DNA of 64,000 nucleotides from Runella rosea (GTDB lineage: Bacteria > Bacteroidota > Bacteroidia > Cytophagales > Spirosomataceae): the NCBI RefSeq assembly GCF_003325355.1, contig NZ_CP030850.1:6151001-6215000 (forward strand), in the 5' to 3' direction. The first letter of the stretch is position 1, and each line of letters starts with the position of its first letter. Shown here one piece after another: positions 61,008 to 64,000 of this stretch. The notes beneath the pieces were generated by a model. The model saw nothing but the letters and a program-made list of their open reading frames with translations. It did not search any database and was not told the origin of the DNA. The translations under genes and the position numbers were made by a program.

Positions 61008-61018
61008 GACGTGTTTTG

Positions 61019-61522
61019 TTATGATTTGGCCGAATTTGATAAAACCAACTCAAATTGCACTTCCCTGACGGGGCGGCCCCACTCGGCGTGGAAGCGCTCG
61101 CCCGTGAGTTGGAAACCAAAAGAATCGTATAAATGCAGCGCGGCTTGCAATTCATCAAAGGTTTCAAGTGTAATTTTCTGATAGCCCACTTCACGACAAA
61201 AATCAATGGCGAGTTGCATCAATTGACGCCCCAACCCACGCCCTCGCACCGAAGGATGCAGAATGAGCGACCGCAGATGCGCCACGCCTGGACTTTCTTC
61301 GTACACCAGAATACAGCCCACGATGTGTTCGTCGGTTTCGGCCACCCATAAACGTTCCTTTTCGGGAGTATAATGTTGGATAAAATGCGTCAGAAAAGTA
61401 GCCACTTCGATGTCGTTCAGGAGGGTCATACCGTACTCTTTGGCATAAATAATACCAACTAGATAGGTAATGTACCCAAGGTCTCCGGGGCGAATATCGG
61501 TACGAATAGTGATGGCAGACAT
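61019..61522 (-). CDS. GNAT-family N-acetyltransferase
   Basis: A 167-residue GNAT enzyme from the ATG at 61522 (MSAITIRTDI). It has a clear acetyl-CoA motif, LHPSVRGRGLGRQLMQLAIDFCREVGYQKITLET, with the R-G-x-G-L/R-G loop, and a final SFGFQLTGERF. It would acetylate an unknown amine. The downstream neighbour starts 11 bases later, so the pair is probably one operon. It is divergent from the helicase gene. Confidence 0.83.
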   Translation of the reverse strand: MSAITIRTDIRPGDLGYITYLVGIIYAKEYGMTLLNDIEVATFLTHFIQHYTPEKERLWVAETDEHIVGCILVYEESPGVAHLRSLILHPSVRGRGLGRQLMQLAIDFCREVGYQKITLETFDELQAALHLYDSFGFQLTGERFHAEWGRPVREVQFELVLSNSAKS

Positions 61523-61667
61523 AGCGTGATGGATTCGCAGAATCAGGAATTGAATTGAAGGAGCAAAATAGGGCGGATTTGGTTGAACACAAAATTCAGG
61601 ACTTACTTTCTGCGGTTTCGTTTTGAATCTGACTAACTTTAGGACTTTAATTCCGGAAGATTTCTTT

Positions 61668-64000
61668 ATGTTCAAGATTGTCAGTTCGTCGGCAGGGTCG
61701 GGAAAAACCTACACGCTTACCAAAGAATACCTCAAACTCGCCTTGCAAAGCGACAACGCTTATTATTTCAAGCATATTTTGGCCATTACGTTTACCAAGG
61801 CCGCCACGCGTGAGATGAAAGACCGCATCATGGTCAAGTTGGAGGCGTTTGCCAACGGCCACGAAGACCCGATGCTGCACGACATCATTCAGGAGTTATA
61901 CCCCGAATCCCTCGCCGACCGCGAAGGGGCTTACAAGCTCCGCGAACGCGATATTCGGAATCGGGCCAACCGCGTTTTTAAACAAATTCTACACGATTAC
62001 AGTGATTTTGCCATTCTGACCATCGACAGTTTTGTCCAACGGGTGGTGAGCGCGTTTACCGATGAATTGGGGATTCCGTTTTCGTTTGAAGTGGAGATGG
62101 AAGCAGGGGAGTTGCTGCTGATGGCGGTAGAACGAATGCTCGAAAAAACGGGCGACGAGGCTTATACCGAGTTGACGGATATTCTCGAATCTTTTTATTT
62201 GGAAGCGGGGCAGGAAGGGAAAAATTACCACAGCCTGCCCGAAGCGATGGCGGGCTTTGCCAACGATTTGCTCAATGAGCAACGCTACGCCGCCATCATG
62301 AAAAATGCGCACTTGTCGGCCAAGGATTTTAAAAAAATTCGGCGACAACTGGTGGGCGCGTTGCGTAAGTGGGAAAACCAACTGGTGCAATGGGCCGAAA
62401 AAGGGCAGCAATTGATACTGGAAAGTGGCTTGGACGAGAAAGATTTTTCGTACGGAACGGTGTTTCGGTATTTCAAAAAACGTACCGATGCTTCCGAAGC
62501 AATGACCGAGCCAGGAGCGCGTGAAAAGGACGCTTTTGAAAACGACAAAGGCTGGCTCACCAAAACCGCCCGCCCGTTTGTGGTCGAAGCGGTAGCGCAG
62601 ATAAAACCGCAATTGGTGGATTTTTACGAACGAATAGAAGAAAATCGTCTAGCCGTCGGTGGGAATTATTTTTTGTACCAACAGCTCATTCCGCACCTGT
62701 ATCACCTGTCGTTGTTGAATGAAATTAAGGAAGAATTTGACCGCCAGTTGCGGGAAAATAACCGCGTGCATATTTCTGAATTTAACCAGAAAATCCTGCA
62801 AATTGTGACCGAAGACCCCGTACCGTTTATTTATGAGCGGATGGGGGAGAAGTTTAATCATATTTTGATTGACGAGTTTCAGGATACGTCCAAATTGCAA
62901 TTTGCCAATGTGTTGCCGCTGATTGACAACAGCCTCGGTTACGACCATTTCAACCTCGCCGTAGGGGATTCTAAGCAGGCCATTTATCGTTTTCGGGGCG
63001 GCGACATGGATCAAATCATCGCGCTGCATTCCCAAAATCTTGATCGATTGGCGCAATCTCTGGGCGACAGCGAGTTGACGGTAGAGCGCCTAGAAAGCAT
63101 TCGGTGGCATTTGACGGGCGATGTGCTACGGGTCAATCGTCGTAGTGCCAAAGAAATCATCGAATTCAATAACGCGTTTTTTGGCATAATTGAAGAACTC
63201 TACCGCGACCAATTTCCGCTTTCGCACGATGTGTTTGAGCAGGTGGCGCAGGAGTTGCCGCCCAATCCTAAAACGGGCGGAGAGGTGCAGATAGAATTTA
63301 TTCCCACCCTGAATAACGACACCAACGACGACGACGATACGCCAGCCATGATTAACCGCACGCTGGCCCTGATTCAGCAAGCAACCGAAATCGACGGGTT
63401 TAGTGTGGGCGATATTTCGGTGTTGTGTCGGTACAAGAAAGATGCAAAAAAAATAGCTAATCATCTGAAAGAGAACGGATACAATATTATCTCCGACGAT
63501 TCGCTTTCGTTGCGTTTTTCGGGGGCAGTCAATTTGGTGACGGCCTTCATGCGCGTGCTCGTCAAGCCCGACAGCCGATTGGATAAGTACGAAGCGCTGT
63601 ATTTATTTTTCCGAATGATTGTCAAACGTATTCCTGACAACAAAGACAATCAACGCTTGAAAACGGTGGTGGAATCGCACGATGTGCGGGAGTTTTACGT
63701 GTTTATCAATGAATGTTTACGGCAAGTCAAAGCCGAAGCGGGTGACCTGAAAGAAGGAGATGTCATTGATGCGTTTTTGAATCCGTACCGATTGCTCCAA
63801 ATCAGTGCGTATGAGCTGGCCGAAAAACTGGTGCAGACGTTTGGGCTGTTTGAAATCGTGGAAGAACGTGATTATCTGTTTCGTTTTCTGGATGTGGTTT
63901 TGGAATTCAACACCAAGCGGGGCAGTCATTTGGCCGATTTTCTGGATTATTGGGAAACCCAAAAAGAGAAAATTTCCATTTCGGCACCGTCAGACCCCAA
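61668..64000 (+). CDS. UvrD/RecB-type helicase, AddA-like (3' end beyond window)
   Basis: The frame is open from an ATG at 61668 through the window edge, 777 codons seen. The start is decided by the immediate helicase motif I: MFKIVSSSAGSGKTYTLTKEY. Motif Ia ITFTKAATREMKDR follows at about 42-55, motif II ILIDEFQDTSKLQ near 405, motif III VGDSKQAIYRFRGGD near 430, and motif IV-like VLCRYKKDAKKIANHL near 590. It belongs to SF1 helicases of the RecB/AddA kind, which process DNA ends for recombination repair. The C-terminal nuclease, if present, lies outside the window. Confidence 0.9.
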   Translation, partial: MFKIVSSSAGSGKTYTLTKEYLKLALQSDNAYYFKHILAITFTKAATREMKDRIMVKLEAFANGHEDPMLHDIIQELYPESLADREGAYKLRERDIRNRANRVFKQILHDYSDFAILTIDSFVQRVVSAFTDELGIPFSFEVEMEAGELLLMAVERMLEKTGDEAYTELTDILESFYLEAGQEGKNYHSLPEAMAGFANDLLNEQRYAAIMKNAHLSAKDFKKIRRQLVGALRKWENQLVQWAEKGQQLILESGLDEKDFSYGTVFRYFKKRTDASEAMTEPGAREKDAFENDKGWLTKTARPFVVEAVAQIKPQLVDFYERIEENRLAVGGNYFLYQQLIPHLYHLSLLNEIKEEFDRQLRENNRVHISEFNQKILQIVTEDPVPFIYERMGEKFNHILIDEFQDTSKLQFANVLPLIDNSLGYDHFNLAVGDSKQAIYRFRGGDMDQIIALHSQNLDRLAQSLGDSELTVERLESIRWHLTGDVLRVNRRSAKEIIEFNNAFFGIIEELYRDQFPLSHDVFEQVAQELPPNPKTGGEVQIEFIPTLNNDTNDDDDTPAMINRTLALIQQATEIDGFSVGDISVLCRYKKDAKKIANHLKENGYNIISDDSLSLRFSGAVNLVTAFMRVLVKPDSRLDKYEALYLFFRMIVKRIPDNKDNQRLKTVVESHDVREFYVFINECLRQVKAEAGDLKEGDVIDAFLNPYRLLQISAYELAEKLVQTFGLFEIVEERDYLFRFLDVVLEFNTKRGSHLADFLDYWETQKEKISISAPSDP

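Noticed and set aside
61989-62612. A 207-codon open frame opposite the helicase gene
   Set aside because: The plus strand encodes continuous UvrD/RecB motifs across this stretch; the antisense frame is a shadow.
1-64000. tRNA, rRNA, insertion sequences or prophage
   Set aside because: I saw no cloverleaf-like segments, rRNA signatures, transposase or phage genes anywhere in the window.

Overview
This window looks like a chromosomal segment of a Cytophagales-type Bacteroidota (a Runella/Dyadobacter-like relative is my guess from gene content, not from a search). The signs are a TonB-dependent receptor, an ECF sigma factor followed by a one-helix anti-sigma-like protein, a PVC-type haem CxxCH protein, a sulfatase/GH2/esterase cluster, almost no Shine-Dalgarno sequences, and several intergenic matches to the Bacteroidota promoter pattern TTG-N19/20-TAnnTTTG. 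About 52 protein genes fill the window. I see no rRNA, tRNA, CRISPR array, insertion sequence or prophage.

Layout. 1-16.4 kb: a PfkB sugar kinase cut by the window start, an ALDH7-type aldehyde dehydrogenase, NhaD and CaCA cation antiporters, a glycosyltransferase-phosphatase fusion resembling glucosyl-3-phosphoglycerate synthase, a two-component system, two convergent overlapping L,D-transpeptidases, an Fe-S cysteine-rich-domain protein, inorganic pyrophosphatase and an alpha/beta hydrolase. 16.4-25.3 kb: a secreted glycan-degrading cluster on the plus strand (GH2, sulfatase, DUF4886 SGNH-like protein, PHB-depolymerase-like esterase, sialate O-acetylesterase), interrupted by one AT-rich orphan gene. 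25.3-36.8 kb: an ECF sigma/anti-sigma/outer-membrane operon, a quinone-oxidoreductase-like MDR protein, a TlpA-like lipoprotein with a small secreted partner, a 1025-residue PVC-type haem protein, and two orphan genes.

36.8-48.2 kb: an ABC exporter, a TonB receptor, an Asp-box sialidase-like protein, a class A beta-lactamase-like protein, a GNAT/LdhA pair, a BON-LysM protein, a FemAB/GNAT-like protein and dnaA (the origin may be near, but no convincing DnaA-box cluster is visible). 48.6-64 kb: methylmalonyl-CoA mutase small and large subunits with a DinB-family gene between them, a lipoprotein with a propeller-like region, thymidylate synthase, a tightly coupled ABC exporter/lipocalin-like/MerR/large-unknown operon, a carboxypeptidase-regulatory-like secreted protein, a GNAT enzyme, and a RecB/AddA-like UvrD helicase running off the end.

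Most of the window is ordinary core and accessory Bacteroidota content. I found no clear new defence or mobile system. The best leads are the synthase-phosphatase fusion (5.8-7.2 kb), the four-gene coupled operon at 55.1-59.7 kb ending in an unrecognised 662-residue protein, a lipoprotein gene that seems to need an ATT start (34.9 kb), an in-frame membrane-like extension after the stop of the sialidase-like gene (41.3 kb), and a heptanucleotide repeat abutting a start codon (12.9 kb).
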